Source of the DNA: Micromonospora ferruginea
GTDB lineage: Bacteria > Actinomycetota > Actinomycetes > Mycobacteriales > Micromonosporaceae
DNA length: 64,000 nucleotides
Direction of reading: 5' to 3'
Assembly (NCBI RefSeq): GCF_013694245.2
Contig: NZ_CP059322.2
Span: 926,001-990,000 of the forward strand
Shown: positions 43,526-51,950 of the stretch, piece by piece
Layout of the letters: every line of letters starts with the position of its first letter
Position numbering within the stretch: the stretch's first letter is position 1
Translations under genes and position numbers: made by a program
Notes under the pieces: generated by a model
What the model saw: only the letters and a program-made list of their open reading frames with translations
What the model was told of the DNA's origin: nothing
Databases searched by the model: none

Positions 43526-44676
43526 CACCGGCGGATCCCGTCCCACTCGGCGGCGAACGCCGCGCCGTCCGCCGCGTCCAGCACCACCAGGCCCGTCGCG
43601 GCGGCCGCCGTCGGTGCGCCCGCGCCGAACATCCCCACCACCACCGACGGGTACGCGCCGCGCAGCGCGCCGACGTGCCCCAGCTCGTCGCCCGCGCCCG
43701 GCCCGGTCAGGAAGACCAGCGTGTCGCCGAGGCGCTCCTGACGCAGCCGGCTCGTCGCCGCCGACAGCACCTCCGCCCCGCCGCCGGTCAGCTCCACCGC
43801 GGCGAGCCGGTCCAGCGGCCCGGCCGCCCCCGCCGGCTCGACCTCGGCCGGCGCGACCAGCAGCAGGTGCACCGGCAGGTCCTCCCGCACCGCCGCGGCC
43901 ACCACCGAGGCCGCCGCCTCGCACGCCGACTCGAACGACTCCGCCACCCCGGCCGGGCGCACCGGATGCGCGGCGGCGCGGTTGTCCAGCACCACCACCA
44001 GCCGCGGCAGGCTGGTGTCCACGTTCTCCCGCACCATCAGCTCACCCACCCGGGCGCTGGTCCGCCAGTGCACCCGGCGCAGCTCGTCACCGACCACGTA
44101 CTCGCGCAGCGAGTCGAACGTGATCGACCCGTGCGGCACGCTGTCGACGCGCCCGTCCAGGCTGCGCCCGGCGCCGGTGGGCACCGCGGACAGCGGGTGG
44201 ATCCGCGGGTGCACCCACACCGGCGCCGTGCCGCCGTAGCTGCGGGCCAGCGCCACCAGGCCGAGCGGGTCGCGGCGGACCACCCGTAGCGGGCCGACCG
44301 GCACCACGCCGCGCCGCTGCGTCGGCACCGGGTAGCGCACCAGGGTGTCCCGCCCGGGACGCAGCCGCAGCAGCGGCACCGGCACCAGCTCCCCGGCGCA
44401 GCGGTCCTCGGCCACCAGGTTCGCCGCCCGCAGCCGGCCGGTGTTGCGTACCGCCAGCTCCATCGCCGCCGGCTCGCCCCGGGCCACCCGGTCCGGGTCG
44501 GCCCGACGCTCGACGGTCAACCGGGGCCGCCAGGCGGCGGTCACCACGGCGTAGCCCACCGCCACGGCGGCCGCCGCGCCGAGCACGGTCAGCTCCGGGT
44601 ACGCGAACCGGAAGCCCACCCCGAGCAGCACCACGGCGGCGGCGAGCAACCCGACCCCACGGGCGGTGACGCCCAC
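43522..44676 (-). CDS. DUF58 domain protein
   Basis: A 384-residue protein with two N-terminal membrane helices (GVGLLAAAVVLLGVGFRFAYP and LTVLGAAAAVAVGYAVVTA) and a C-terminal vWA-like DUF58 domain. The family signature is SLREYVVGDELRRVHWRTSA near residues 205-225. DUF58 proteins are regularly encoded between a MoxR ATPase and a transglutaminase-like protein and are thought to act with MoxR as a chaperone-like complex. GTG 44676 lies two bases after the moxR stop, and the stop overlaps the transglutaminase-like gene, so the three are translationally coupled. Confidence 0.9.
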   Translation of the reverse strand: MGVTARGVGLLAAAVVLLGVGFRFAYPELTVLGAAAAVAVGYAVVTAAWRPRLTVERRADPDRVARGEPAAMELAVRNTGRLRAANLVAEDRCAGELVPVPLLRLRPGRDTLVRYPVPTQRRGVVPVGPLRVVRRDPLGLVALARSYGGTAPVWVHPRIHPLSAVPTGAGRSLDGRVDSVPHGSITFDSLREYVVGDELRRVHWRTSARVGELMVRENVDTSLPRLVVVLDNRAAAHPVRPAGVAESFESACEAAASVVAAAVREDLPVHLLLVAPAEVEPAGAAGPLDRLAAVELTGGGAEVLSAATSRLRQERLGDTLVFLTGPGAGDELGHVGALRGAYPSVVVGMFGAGAPTAAAATGLVVLDAADGAAFAAEWDGIRRW

Positions 44677-44678
44677 GC

Positions 44679-45674
44679 TCAGCCGTGCACCGGCGCGGGC
44701 TGCCCCGACGGCAGCGGCACCGGCACCGAGGCGACCGCCTGGCGCAGCACCTCGGCCGGCGTCACGCCGCGCACCTGCGCGTCCGGGGTGAGCAGCAGCC
44801 GGTGCGCGAAGACCGGCTCGACCAGCGCCTTCAGGTCCTCCGGCATGATCCAGCCCCGCCCGTCGATCAGCGCGTACGCGCACGCCGCCCGGGTCAGCGC
44901 GATCACCCCGCGCGGGCTCACCCCGACCCGCACCTGCGGATGGGTGCGGGTCGCCGCGGCCAGCCGCACCGCGTACGCGTACAGCGGCTCGGCGATGTGC
45001 ACCCGCCGGGCCATCTTCACCATCTCGCCGACCGTGGCGGTGTCGGTGACCGCGGTCAGCGAGTCGGGGGAGCGGACCGTGGCGCCGCGCAGCACCTCCA
45101 CCTCGACCGCCTCGTCCGGGTAGCCCACGGAGAGCTTCACCAGGAACCGGTCGAGCTGTGCCTCCGGCAGCCGGTAGGTGCCGTCCATCTCCACCGGGTT
45201 CTGCGTGGCGACCACCAGGAACGGCTGCGGCACCGGGTGGCGTACGCCGTCCACGGTGACGGTCCGCTCCTCCATCACCTCCAGCAGCGCCGACTGGGTC
45301 TTCGGCGACGCCCGGTTGATCTCGTCGGCGATCACGATGTTCGCGAACACCGGCCCCGGGTGGAACTCGAACCCGCGGCTGGCCTGGTTGAAGATGGTCA
45401 CCCCGGACACGTCCGAGGGCAGCAGGTCCGGGGTGAACTGGATCCGCCGCCACTCGCCCTTCACGGTCGCCGCGACCGCCCGGGCGAGCGTGGTCTTGCC
45501 GACGCCCGGCACGTCCTCCAGCAGCACGTGGCCCTGGGCGAACAGCGCGGTCAACGCCAGCCGCACCACCTGCGGCTTGCCCAGCACGACCGCGTTGACA
45601 TTGTCGGCGAGCCGGGCGGCCAGGGCGGCGAAGCCCTGTACCTCCGGCTGGCTCAGCGGTTCGTGCGTGTTCAC
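44679..45674 (-). CDS. MoxR-family AAA+ ATPase
   Basis: A 331-residue AAA+ chaperone-like ATPase. Walker A is EDVPGVGKTTLARA near residues 53-66, Walker B IVIADEINRASPKTQ near 110-124, sensor 1 VVATQNPVEMDGTYRLPEAQ near 150, and the lid region VRVGVSPRGVIALTRAA near 255. MoxR proteins remodel or activate vWA-domain partners, here presumably the adjacent DUF58 protein. GTG 45674 has GGAGAAGGG about seven bases upstream. Cytoplasmic; second gene of the block. Confidence 0.93.
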   Translation of the reverse strand: MNTHEPLSQPEVQGFAALAARLADNVNAVVLGKPQVVRLALTALFAQGHVLLEDVPGVGKTTLARAVAATVKGEWRRIQFTPDLLPSDVSGVTIFNQASRGFEFHPGPVFANIVIADEINRASPKTQSALLEVMEERTVTVDGVRHPVPQPFLVVATQNPVEMDGTYRLPEAQLDRFLVKLSVGYPDEAVEVEVLRGATVRSPDSLTAVTDTATVGEMVKMARRVHIAEPLYAYAVRLAAATRTHPQVRVGVSPRGVIALTRAACAYALIDGRGWIMPEDLKALVEPVFAHRLLLTPDAQVRGVTPAEVLRQAVASVPVPLPSGQPAPVHG

Positions 45675-45700
45675 GGGGTGCCCTTCTCCGGATGCGGCGG

Positions 45701-48337
45701 TCAGCAGGTGGGCAGCAGGTTGATGTTGTCGCCGCCCTCCAGGTTGAGCCAGGCGTACGGGATGTAGTCGCGGCCCTTGCGGTGGTCCACCCGAACCCAC
45801 CAGGTGCTGCGCTTGTCGCTGTTGTAGATGTAGGCGTAGACCTCTTCGCCCGACTTCTTGCAGTACGCCTTCAGCCGGGCGCCGTTGGGCTCCCAGCCCG
45901 CCTGCCTGTTGTTGTCCTGCTGGGTGACCTCGAAGATCTCGTTGCCGTTGCGCTCGCCCGGCACGTCCCGCGAGCAGTAGGTCGCCTCGGCGCCGGAGGA
46001 GCCGTTCTTGCAGGTCGCGATCCCGTAGAGCGCGTCGGTGCTCTGGGCGCGGGTGGCGGTGTTCTTGCCGGCCGCGTTGCTCGCGGTCAGCGTCACCGTG
46101 TAGGCGGTGCCCGGCGTCAGCCCGGTCACCCGGAGGCTGGCGCAGCTCCCGGTGGCCGTCTTGCCACCGGTGGCGGCCGTGCAGGTGGCGCGCCCACCGC
46201 CGGCGTCGACGGTGAACGTCACCGTCACCGAGGTGGCGTCCGCCGACGAGCCGGTCACCGTGATCCGCGGCGCGGCCACGGTGCGGGCCGTGGTGCTGGC
46301 CTCCGCGCCGGCACCGGCCTCGTTGACCGCCTTGACCTTCACCGTCACGTTCTGCCCGTTGCCCAGCCCGTCCACGGTCGCCCGCACGTCGGTCACCTCG
46401 ACGGTCCTGCCGCCCGCCTCCACCACGTACTTCGTCACCGGGCGGCCGTTCTCCACCGCCGGCGACCACTGCACCGCGACGGTGCCGGGCCGGTCGGCCA
46501 CGGTGGACGCGCGCAGCTCGGTCGGCGCGTTCGGCGCCGCGAACGGCACCACCGTGTTGCTCACCGGCGACGCCTTCGATCCGGCGCCCTTCTCGCTGAC
46601 CGCGGCCACCGTGAACGCGTACTGCGTGCCGTACTCCAACTGGCCGGCCGGCACCACCAGCTCGGTCTTCGGCGACTCGCCGGCCGGGGCGCTGGCGCCG
46701 GCCGAGGTCGCGGTCACCGCGTACCGGGCGACCTTGTTGCCCTGGCCGTTGGCCGCGGGCCAGCTCACCCGGACCGTGCCGTCGGGCCGCGCCTCGGCGG
46801 TCACCGACGCCGGCGGGTCCGGCACCTCGGCGGTCGGCACGACCGGGTTGCTGCGGCGCGCCGGGCCGTCGCCCTTGGCGTTCACCGCGTGCACCGAGAA
46901 CGTGTACGTCTCGCCGTTGGTCAGACCGGTGATCTCCAGCGCGCGCTGGTTCGCGCCCACCTGGTGGGTCTGGCCGCCGCCCTCCACCACGTACCGGGTG
47001 ATCTCGGCGCCGTTCGACGCGGCGGGCTGCCAGCTCACCCGCGCCGAGGCGTTGCCGGCGGCGGCGCGGACCGACTTCGGCGCGCCCGGCTCGCTCACCT
47101 TCGGCTTCTTCGGCGGGGGCGGCGGTGGGGGCGCCGGCGGCGGGTCGCCGCCGAGCACGTCGTTGGCGTACTTGTTGACCTCGCGGACCCGGTTCCGGTC
47201 GTCGACCACCTGCGCGGTGGACGAGTCCGGCGGGTTGATGAACAGGTGGTTCTCGCGAACCTCCAGCTCCATCGGACCGGGCCGGCCGGAGCCCTTGATC
47301 GTCTCGACGAGCTGCCCGGCGGCGTCGAACGAGTAGACCGTGCCGGTGTCCTCGTCGGCGCAGTAGAACCGCCCCGCCCAGGCCACCGCCGGGCTGAGCC
47401 GGGCACCGGCCCCGGGGACCGTGAACCGCTTCACCTCGGCGCCGTCGCGGACCACGTGCACCGACCGGTCGCCCGGGACGGTGACCGGCACCTGCGGCCC
47501 GCTGGTGCGCGCCGGCAGGTTGCCGGGGGCGGACATGCCGGTCAGGTCGGCCCGCCGCGTCTCGCCGCCGGTGACCGTCACCAGCGACGCCGAGGTGCGG
47601 TCCAGCACCGCCACCCCGGCGTCCAGGGTGGACACCACCAGCTCGTGCGCCGGCTCCGCCACGTCGTACGTCTCGACCCGCTTCGGGCTGAGCCCGGCGG
47701 GCGGCGCGTCACCCGGCGTGGCCGGCAGGTCGGCGGCGGTGACCGCCGAGACGGTGCCCTCGCTCGGCACCGCGACCCACAGCTTGCCCTCACCGTCGAA
47801 CGTGCCGCCGGTGATGCCCGGGGGGTAGCGCACCGGCTCGCCCACCGGGGTCAACGCCCGCGGGTCGAGCTGCCGCACGATGCCCTGCACCGCGTCGACC
47901 ACGAACGCCACGCCGTCGTGCAGCGCGACGCTGACGCCCAGCCCCGGCGCGGTCGGCGTGGTCGCGGTGATCTGCAACGTCGCCAGGTCCAGCGAGCTGA
48001 CCTGGCCGGTGTTGAGGTCGCGCAGGATCAGCAGCCGGTCGGTCTGGGCCACCTGCATCTGGTGGCGTCGCCCGCCGGGCACCTCCATCCGGGTGTCCAC
48101 CCGGGCGGTGATGCCGTTGACCCGGGCCAGCTCGCTGCGCGTGGTGCTCCACAGCCAGGACGACGAGTCGAAGTTGGCGACCGCGTTGTCGGCGGCGCCC
48201 AGTCCGAGCACCGTCAACCCCATCGCGGCCAGCAGCGCGGTCACGGTGCCGATGGTCACCAGCCCGCCGCGTAACCGCTTCCGGGGGCGGGCCGTGTCCG
48301 GCCCGGCGGTGCTCGTGACGTCCTCGATGGTGGTCAC
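45701..48337 (-). CDS. Membrane-anchored fibronectin type III protein with N-terminal propeller-like region
   Basis: An 878-residue surface protein. One N-terminal helix, LVTIGTVTALLAAMGLTVLGL near residues 26-46, anchors it. A beta-propeller-like region to about 430 has repeated blocks such as LWVAVPSEGTVSAVT and FYCADEDTGTVYSFD. A Pro/Lys spacer (PPPAPPPPPPPKKPK) follows, then about four FN3 domains (for example ARVSWQPAASNGAEITRYVV). The C-terminal 100 residues carry four or more Cys and an SH3-like pattern RSTWWVRVDHRKGRDYIPYA. GTG 48337 has GGGAAGG nine bases upstream. It precedes moxR by 26 bases; this order is common in actinobacteria and suggests a cell-envelope role. Confidence 0.87.
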   Translation of the reverse strand: MTTIEDVTSTAGPDTARPRKRLRGGLVTIGTVTALLAAMGLTVLGLGAADNAVANFDSSSWLWSTTRSELARVNGITARVDTRMEVPGGRRHQMQVAQTDRLLILRDLNTGQVSSLDLATLQITATTPTAPGLGVSVALHDGVAFVVDAVQGIVRQLDPRALTPVGEPVRYPPGITGGTFDGEGKLWVAVPSEGTVSAVTAADLPATPGDAPPAGLSPKRVETYDVAEPAHELVVSTLDAGVAVLDRTSASLVTVTGGETRRADLTGMSAPGNLPARTSGPQVPVTVPGDRSVHVVRDGAEVKRFTVPGAGARLSPAVAWAGRFYCADEDTGTVYSFDAAGQLVETIKGSGRPGPMELEVRENHLFINPPDSSTAQVVDDRNRVREVNKYANDVLGGDPPPAPPPPPPPKKPKVSEPGAPKSVRAAAGNASARVSWQPAASNGAEITRYVVEGGGQTHQVGANQRALEITGLTNGETYTFSVHAVNAKGDGPARRSNPVVPTAEVPDPPASVTAEARPDGTVRVSWPAANGQGNKVARYAVTATSAGASAPAGESPKTELVVPAGQLEYGTQYAFTVAAVSEKGAGSKASPVSNTVVPFAAPNAPTELRASTVADRPGTVAVQWSPAVENGRPVTKYVVEAGGRTVEVTDVRATVDGLGNGQNVTVKVKAVNEAGAGAEASTTARTVAAPRITVTGSSADATSVTVTFTVDAGGGRATCTAATGGKTATGSCASLRVTGLTPGTAYTVTLTASNAAGKNTATRAQSTDALYGIATCKNGSSGAEATYCSRDVPGERNGNEIFEVTQQDNNRQAGWEPNGARLKAYCKKSGEEVYAYIYNSDKRSTWWVRVDHRKGRDYIPYAWLNLEGGDNINLLPTC

Positions 48338-48479
48338 AGCCGGCTGCCTTCCCGTCGGTGGGGGAGGCGCCACGCGTGACCGACCCTCCCCAGAGCCGGG
48401 AGCCATCATAGGTGCCGGCCGGGGCCGGTGAAACCCGCACCGTCTCCCTGTGGACACCGAGCGTGTCCCCGGTGTCCGG

Positions 48480-50342
48480 TCAGTTCGGCGTGGCGACGCC
48501 CTCCCGGTCCGTGCACACCTGACCCGAGGTCGCGTACGAGTCGGTCGAGTAGACCGCCAGCACGGTGAAGCAGTAGTCCAGCTTGGCGCTCAACCCGTTC
48601 ACCGTGTAGCGGGTCTGCCCGGCGTCCACGGTGGCCATCACCCCGAGCTTCTGCCCGGCCCGGCCACCGGCCACCACGAACGGCACCCCGCCGCTCGTCG
48701 GGTCGGTCCAGGTCACCGTGATCGTGGTGGTGTCGTCGCGCAGCCGCAGGTCGACCGGGGGCGGCCCGGTCACCTTCGGCTTCACCGCCGTGGGCGCCGG
48801 CGCGGGCGGCGCGGCGTCCCGGTTGAGCCACACCGCGCCCCCGGCGACCGCGGCCACCACCGCCAGCACCGCGCCGCCGACCACCAGGGCCAGCACCGTC
48901 CGGTTGCGACCGCGCGGCTCCGGCTCCTCCGCCACCGGGTACGCGGCGGCCTGGTGGAAAGCCTGCGGCACCGCCGGCCAGGAGCCCTGCTCCGGGTACG
49001 CCGCCGGCTCCGGCCGGGTCGCCTCGGGAAAGTCCAGCAATCCGTCGTAGACCGGCAGTGGCCGCCCCTCGACCTGCTCGTCCGGTCCGACGCTCCGGTC
49101 CTCCCCGACGGTGTCGTGGCGCTCCTCGACGTCCCGGCGCTCCTCGACCGTGCCGGGACCGCCTCCGGCGGTGCCGTGGCCATCGGCCGTCGGCTCCGCG
49201 CCGGCCGGCCGCTCGACCGGCTGCGGCGGCGCCACGCTGCTCCACGGCGGCGCGGTCAACCCCCACGGCGGTACGGGCGTGCCACTGACCGGCGCGGCCG
49301 GCGGCCCGCTGACCGGCGGCGGGGGATAGCCGCTGACCGGCACCCCGCTCACCGGATAGGCGCCGGGCCCGCTCACCGGATACCCCGGCGGCCCGCTCAC
49401 GGGGTGCGCGGGTGGTGCGCTCACGGGGTGGCCGGGGCCGGTGGCGGGGTGTGCGGGTGGTGCGCTCACGGGGTGGCCGGGGCCGGTGGCGGGGTGTGCG
49501 GGTGGTGCGCTCACGGAATGCCCCGCGGGGCGCGCCGGTGGTGCGTTCACCGGAGCACCGGAAGGTCCGCTGACGGGTGGTCCGCTGACGGGTGGTCCGC
49601 TGACCGGACGGGCGTTGACCGGTGGTGCGGCGGTCGGCGCATCGGTGCGCGGCGTGCTCGCCGGGGCGGGCGCGTCGGCCGAGGACGCGGCGGCGGCCTG
49701 CCGCTCCGCCTCCTCGCGCAGCAACGGGCCGATCTGTTGCACCTGAATGGTCGGCGTGTCCCAGCCCGGCCCGGTCGTGGCCGCGCCGGCGTCAGGGTCG
49801 CCCACCTGCTGTTCCGGTGTGCGCGCGGGCGGGGTGACCGCCGGTGCGGGTCCCGGGCCCGGAGCCGAGGTCGGCGGTGGTACGGGCGCCGGCGGACCCG
49901 ACACGGGCGCCGGGGCCGGCCGGGTGACCGGCGCGCTCTGCGGCGGCGGGACCTGACTCGACGACGGGACCTGACTCGACGGCGGACCCGAGACCGGCGC
50001 TGGACGGCGCGGGCCCGGCGGCACGCTGGACGGGGGCGGCGCAGTGGAGGCGGGCATCGTGCCGGCCGACGGTCCTGGACGAGGCCCGACGGCGGGTGGC
50101 GACGACGGCAGGCGGGGCGGCGGGATGACCGGTGCCGGAGGCAGGGGTACGGCCGCCGCGGTCGGTGTCGATCGTCCGGGGATCGGCGACTGGACGGCCG
50201 GCGGTCGGGGCGGCACCGGGGTCACCCCGTGGCCCGGCGCGACCGGCGTCACTCCGGGAACCTGCGGGGCGGCGGGGGTGCGCGGCTCCGCTGCGGACGG
50301 CAGGCCGCCGTGGCCGGCGCCGGGCGACGCCGGGGAGTGGGG
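48480..50342 (-). CDS. C-terminal half of TPR/FN3 membrane protein (frameshifted)
   Basis: This frame continues the TPR protein after an apparent one-base shift at the G-run 50339-50343. It is a very long Pro-rich region with VSGPP-type repeats, then one membrane helix [20 protein letters not shown], and a C-terminal FN3-like domain (TITVTWTDPTSGGVPFVVAG ... LDYCFTVLAVYSTDSYATSG). The layout places the Pro-rich N-terminal side in the cytoplasm and the FN3-like domain outside. It ends 143 bases before the FN3 propeller gene starts and shares its domain style, so it likely belongs to the same envelope block. Upstream of 50342 this frame lacks coding character. Confidence 0.75.
   Translation of the reverse strand, partial: PHSPASPGAGHGGLPSAAEPRTPAAPQVPGVTPVAPGHGVTPVPPRPPAVQSPIPGRSTPTAAAVPLPPAPVIPPPRLPSSPPAVGPRPGPSAGTMPASTAPPPSSVPPGPRRPAPVSGPPSSQVPSSSQVPPPQSAPVTRPAPAPVSGPPAPVPPPTSAPGPGPAPAVTPPARTPEQQVGDPDAGAATTGPGWDTPTIQVQQIGPLLREEAERQAAAASSADAPAPASTPRTDAPTAAPPVNARPVSGPPVSGPPVSGPSGAPVNAPPARPAGHSVSAPPAHPATGPGHPVSAPPAHPATGPGHPVSAPPAHPVSGPPGYPVSGPGAYPVSGVPVSGYPPPPVSGPPAAPVSGTPVPPWGLTAPPWSSVAPPQPVERPAGAEPTADGHGTAGGGPGTVEERRDVEERHDTVGEDRSVGPDEQVEGRPLPVYDGLLDFPEATRPEPAAYPEQGSWPAVPQAFHQAAAYPVAEEPEPRGRNRTVLALVVGGAVLAVVAAVAGGAVWLNRDAAPPAPAPTAVKPKVTGPPPVDLRLRDDTTTITVTWTDPTSGGVPFVVAGGRAGQKLGVMATVDAGQTRYTVNGLSAKLDYCFTVLAVYSTDSYATSGQVCTDREGVATPN
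49401..49516. repeat. 45-base tandem repeat (2.6 copies) in Pro-rich region
   Basis: A 45-base unit starts at 49401, 49446 and 49491, the copies differing by one base. On the minus strand it encodes the 15-residue unit AHPATGPGHPVSAPP. Being a multiple of three, copy-number change would not disturb the frame. Confidence 0.85.
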
Positions 50343-51394
50343 GCCGCGTGGCCGGGCTGCTGCGAGGAACGTTGGGCGTCCTGGTGGGGAGGCGTGGAGA
50401 ACGGCGCCGCGGCGTTTTGGGGAGGCGTGGAGAACGGCGGGGCGGCGTGGTGGGGAGGATCGGGGACGGGCGCGGCGACCCGGTCGGGCGCCGTCGAGGA
50501 CCGGCCGGGGTTCGGGGCGGGTGGTGCCGGGAAGCGGGTGGTGGCCTCGTCCGGTGGCGCGGAGAAGCGGGTGGTGGTCTCCTCCGGTGACGCCGGGAAA
50601 CGCGTGGTCGTGTCGCCGGGCGCCACCGCCGGCGGTGCCCAGGGACTCGCCTGCCGCTGTGCCCCGGCGGGCGGAACCGGAGGCGCCGACGCGGGGATCA
50701 CCGGCGGCGGAGGCAGTGGCGGACGCGCGCCCCGGGACGGCGACGTGGACCCCGGCCAGGGCGTCCGGGAGGCCGGTCCCGGCGGGGGCGCCCACTCGGC
50801 GCCGGGCACCGGTTCCGCCGCGGGCGGTGGCGGGACGGGCCGGGGAGGGTACGGGGGCGCGACCGCCGGCATCGACACCGTCGGCCCGGACAGCGCCGGA
50901 TCGGGGGACCGGCCGGCAGCGGCGGCGGAGCCGCCGGGAGAGGGGTGGTAACCGTCGGGAGCGGCGGCGGAGCCGCCGAGGTAGTGGCGGGCCGCGCGTA
51001 CCGCGGGGTGGTCCGGACCGAGCACGGCGGGCCCGGCGGTGGCCACCCGGTAGTAGTTGCGGCGGGCCTCGTGCCGGTTGCCCAGCTCCTCGGCCACGCC
51101 GGCGAGGTCGAAGCTGAGGGCGAGCATCAGCGGGTCGGCGTCGCCGCGACGGCGCTCGCCCGCCGCGTACGCCTCCTCGAGGACCCGCCGGGCGGCGGCC
51201 GGGTCGTCGGCCTCCCGGTGCAGCCGGGCGAGCAGGTGCCCGGTGGCCAGGACGTCCTGGTGGTCCTCGCCGTAGGCCGGTCGGGCCGCGGTGATCGCGT
51301 CGGCGAGCAGGCGGCGGGCGCCGGTCAGGTCGCCCGCGGCGCGCAGCGCCAGGGCCTGGTGTTGCGTGGCGGTCAGCGGGGAGGGGTGGGACAC
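50249..51394 (-). CDS. N-terminal half of TPR/FN3 membrane protein (frameshifted)
   Basis: Residues 1-150 are tetratricopeptide repeats: ALALRAAGDLTGARRLLADA, ATGHLLARLHREADDPAAA and LSFDLAGVAEELGNRHEARR. A Pro-rich region with repeats TTTRFPASPEE, TTTRFSAPPDE, ATTRFPAPP follows. The frame breaks at G-run 50339-50343; beyond it, this frame only runs to a stop at 50249 with Arg-rich shadow sequence, while the other frame continues the Pro-rich protein. A single added or removed base would rejoin them into a protein of about 970 residues. GTG 51394 is the likely start, with a weak ribosome site. The tRNA-Leu lies 200 bases upstream on the opposite strand. Confidence 0.75.
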   Translation of the reverse strand: MSHPSPLTATQHQALALRAAGDLTGARRLLADAITAARPAYGEDHQDVLATGHLLARLHREADDPAAARRVLEEAYAAGERRRGDADPLMLALSFDLAGVAEELGNRHEARRNYYRVATAGPAVLGPDHPAVRAARHYLGGSAAAPDGYHPSPGGSAAAAGRSPDPALSGPTVSMPAVAPPYPPRPVPPPPAAEPVPGAEWAPPPGPASRTPWPGSTSPSRGARPPLPPPPVIPASAPPVPPAGAQRQASPWAPPAVAPGDTTTRFPASPEETTTRFSAPPDEATTRFPAPPAPNPGRSSTAPDRVAAPVPDPPHHAAPPFSTPPQNAAAPFSTPPHQDAQRSSQQPGHAAPTPRRRPAPATAACRPQRSRAPPPPRRFPE

Positions 51395-51594
51395 GTGAGC
51401 AATGCTGCCCGGACTCGCCGGTCCCGCGCTACCCGCCCGGATTGCAGGGTCGACGACCTGCGCAAACGTGCTGCGGCGGTGGTGATGTGCATGATCGTTC
51501 TGGGCCGTGTACAGTAATCCCCCGTGCGGCCCGCCGGGTCGACCGGATGCGGTGAGACGATCATCGCGGTCGATTGGGTAGGCTGGACGGGCAG

Positions 51595-51678
51595 GTCCGG
51601 GTGGCGGAATGGCAGACGCGCTAGCTTGAGGTGCTAGTGCCCGTATAGGGCGTGGGGGTTCAAGTCCCCCCTCGGACA
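51595..51678 (+). tRNA. tRNA-Leu (GAG)
   Basis: An 84-base type II tRNA. The acceptor stem GTCCGGG pairs with CTCGGAC (one G-T wobble). The anticodon stem is CTAGC/GCTAG around loop TTGAGGT, giving anticodon GAG. A long variable arm (tgcccgtatagggcgtg) and a T-arm with ggggg-ttcaagt-ccccc are present. CCA is not encoded; the gene is followed by a terminator. Confidence 0.95.
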
Positions 51679-51702
51679 CATCATCACCACATATCGATCA
51701 TG

Positions 51703-51732
51703 ATCCGCGCAGGTTGACCTGCGCGGATTTTT
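51703..51732 (+). terminator. Rho-independent terminator after tRNA-Leu
   Basis: atccgcgcagg and cctgcgcggat form a perfect 11-base stem with a TTGA loop and are followed by a T-run, the classical intrinsic form. Nothing else is supported between here and the stop at 51951. Confidence 0.9.
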
Positions 51733-51950
51733 CTATGGTTGGTGTGCGGTGCTCCTGGTCGCAGACGATGGTGATCTTCCTTCTCTGCGCTCGCATTTGT
51801 GGCGCGAGGCCGCGACGACGGGTGCCTCCCGAGGCGCTGTGGTGCCGGGCAGACCCCGCCGGGTGAGGGCGTACGGCCGTCGGCGCGACAGGGCCACAGA
51901 TGCCGGCCGAAGCTTTCCGCTCCGGCCGGCATCGCCTGCTGCGGTGCCGC

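Noticed and set aside
49300-49620. CRISPR array
   Set aside because: The repeats are 45-base in-frame coding repeats without unique spacers.
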